From CAYXUW01 sp964468375 (lineage in GTDB: Bacteria; Planctomycetota; Phycisphaerae; Sedimentisphaerales; Anaerobacaceae), in assembly GCA_964468375.1 (NCBI GenBank), contig CAYXUW010000108.1:1-7000 (forward strand): a stretch of DNA of 7,000 nt, read 5' to 3'. The notes below the pieces were generated by a model, which was not told the DNA's origin, searched no databases, and saw only the letters and a list, made by a program, of their open reading frames with translations. Positions within the stretch are counted from its first letter, which is position 1; each line of letters begins with the position of its first letter. This document shows positions 6,516 to 7,000 of the stretch, in pieces. A program made the position numbers and the translations under genes.

Positions 6516-6530
6516 GGAGATTGGGGTGAT

Positions 6531-6941
6531 ATGGTTGCGAAAGCATCACAATTCGATGAGGTTAACGTGCTTGCCAGCGGCGCGAACTGGGCGTGGCCAG
6601 AGGCGCTGCGTGATATATTCCGTCCGAGGGGTGTTGAACTATTAGTGGCGGAGAGTGCGGGCGATTTTGTAAGTATAATCGAGCGGAGACGGATACATTT
6701 GACGATTGTGGATATGGATTCGAAGACAGGGGGGCTGGCGACGATAAAGATTATCCGGATGGACTATCCGCTGCTTCCGTGTATAGTGCTTTCGAGCGAG
6801 CCGGGAGATGCGGTGCTGCGGGCTGCGCTGGGTTTAGATGTTTTCAGCGTTATTGACAAGCCGGTCGATATGGGCATTCTGCGGGAGCAATTGAACAGGT
6901 TGTTCATAAGGAAATATAATAATGACATTTTTGCGGAATGA
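6531..6941 (+). CDS. Stand-alone receiver-domain protein, atypical (acidic pair missing)
   Basis: The 136-residue protein has the alternating strand/helix pattern of a CheY-like receiver and nothing else. Seen: strand 1 VNVLASG (11-17); strand 3 HLTIVDMD, with D61 as likely phospho-acceptor; strand 4 CIVLSS, with S88/S89 at the Thr/Ser position; and K110 in VIDKPVD, the conserved lysine. Strand 1 is followed by GANWAW where functional receivers have two acidic residues that bind magnesium, so phosphorylation may be altered or absent. No DNA-binding output domain follows, so it would act through a partner protein. Start: the ATG at 6531 sits right behind the sigma-54 promoter, with GGGGTG just upstream; a longer frame from a TTG at 6414 would run through the promoter and adds no receiver sequence. 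It is divergent to the glycoside hydrolase. The partner is unknown. Confidence 0.8.
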   Translation: MVAKASQFDEVNVLASGANWAWPEALRDIFRPRGVELLVAESAGDFVSIIERRRIHLTIVDMDSKTGGLATIKIIRMDYPLLPCIVLSSEPGDAVLRAALGLDVFSVIDKPVDMGILREQLNRLFIRKYNNDIFAE

Positions 6942-6950
6942 TAGTATAGT
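6922..6950 (+). promoter_or_regulatory. Sigma-70-like promoter of the gene at the right edge
   Basis: ATGACA (6922-6927) and TATAGT (6945-6950), each five of six, are 17 bases apart. The promoter straddles the last codons and the stop of the receiver gene. The predicted leader is about 40 bases and holds the ribosome binding site of the next gene, so that gene can be expressed without the sigma-54 promoter. Confidence 0.5.
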
Positions 6951-6996
6951 CGTTTATTAAAGTTATTTGGTATTTTTTGAAAGGAGTAAGGTCACA

Positions 6997-7000
6997 ATGA
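6997..7000 (+). CDS. Start of a further gene (only the first codon is visible)
   Basis: The ATG at 6997-6999 is preceded by AAAGGAG (6980-6986) at a spacing of ten bases, a strong Shine-Dalgarno site. The promoter at 6922-6950 lies about 40 bases upstream. It follows the receiver gene on the same strand after 55 bases and could also be read through from it. The product cannot be told. Confidence 0.6.

Noticed and set aside
6414..6530. N-terminal extension of the receiver protein from a TTG at 6414
   Set aside because: It would place the sigma-54 promoter inside the coding region, and the added residues do not resemble part of a receiver; the ATG at 6531 fits both promoter and domain.

Overview
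The window most resembles a genome fragment from a Planctomycetota-like (PVC group) bacterium, possibly Phycisphaerae. The basis is a DUF5060/DUF4038 glycoside hydrolase, an atypical stand-alone receiver under a sigma-54-type promoter, mixed use of Shine-Dalgarno sites, and balanced base composition. This is inference: there is no rRNA, tRNA or marker gene to prove it. A run of ten Ns at 3337-3346 shows it is a scaffolded draft assembly, and I see no mobile element, CRISPR array or RNA gene.

Left part (1-2480, minus strand): a three-gene unit reading leftwards. A MenA/UbiA-family prenyltransferase comes first under its own promoter, then a ChbG/HpnK/NaxD-family (YdjC-like) deacetylase, then a DPM1/GtrB-like family 2 glycosyltransferase that runs off the left edge and overlaps the deacetylase by 14 bases. 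The last two genes fit a known logic: the glycosyltransferase puts an N-acetylated sugar on a lipid carrier and the deacetylase frees the amine.

Middle part (2619-4237): an unrecognised four-helix membrane protein (minus) lies divergent to a secreted alpha/beta hydrolase (plus). The hydrolase's signal-peptide region is broken by the scaffold gap, and both sides of the gap carry a version of the same signal-peptide coding stretch, so the join is probably wrong.

Right part (4245-7000): a secreted DUF5060/DUF4038 glycoside hydrolase (minus) is followed, with a 4-base stop/start overlap, by a 72-residue two-helix DUF4405-like membrane protein. Divergent to the hydrolase is a small receiver-domain protein that lacks the usual acidic pair and has a textbook GG-N10-GC sigma-54 promoter. 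A perfect CTGTCA-TAC-TGACAG dyad lies between the two divergent promoters. A further gene begins in the last four bases with its own promoter and a strong ribosome binding site.

Four sigma-70-like promoters, all with exact 17-base spacers, could be picked out by eye. At three of them, and at the sigma-54 site, the predicted transcript starts within about 10 bases of the start codon, suggesting very short or absent leaders in this organism.
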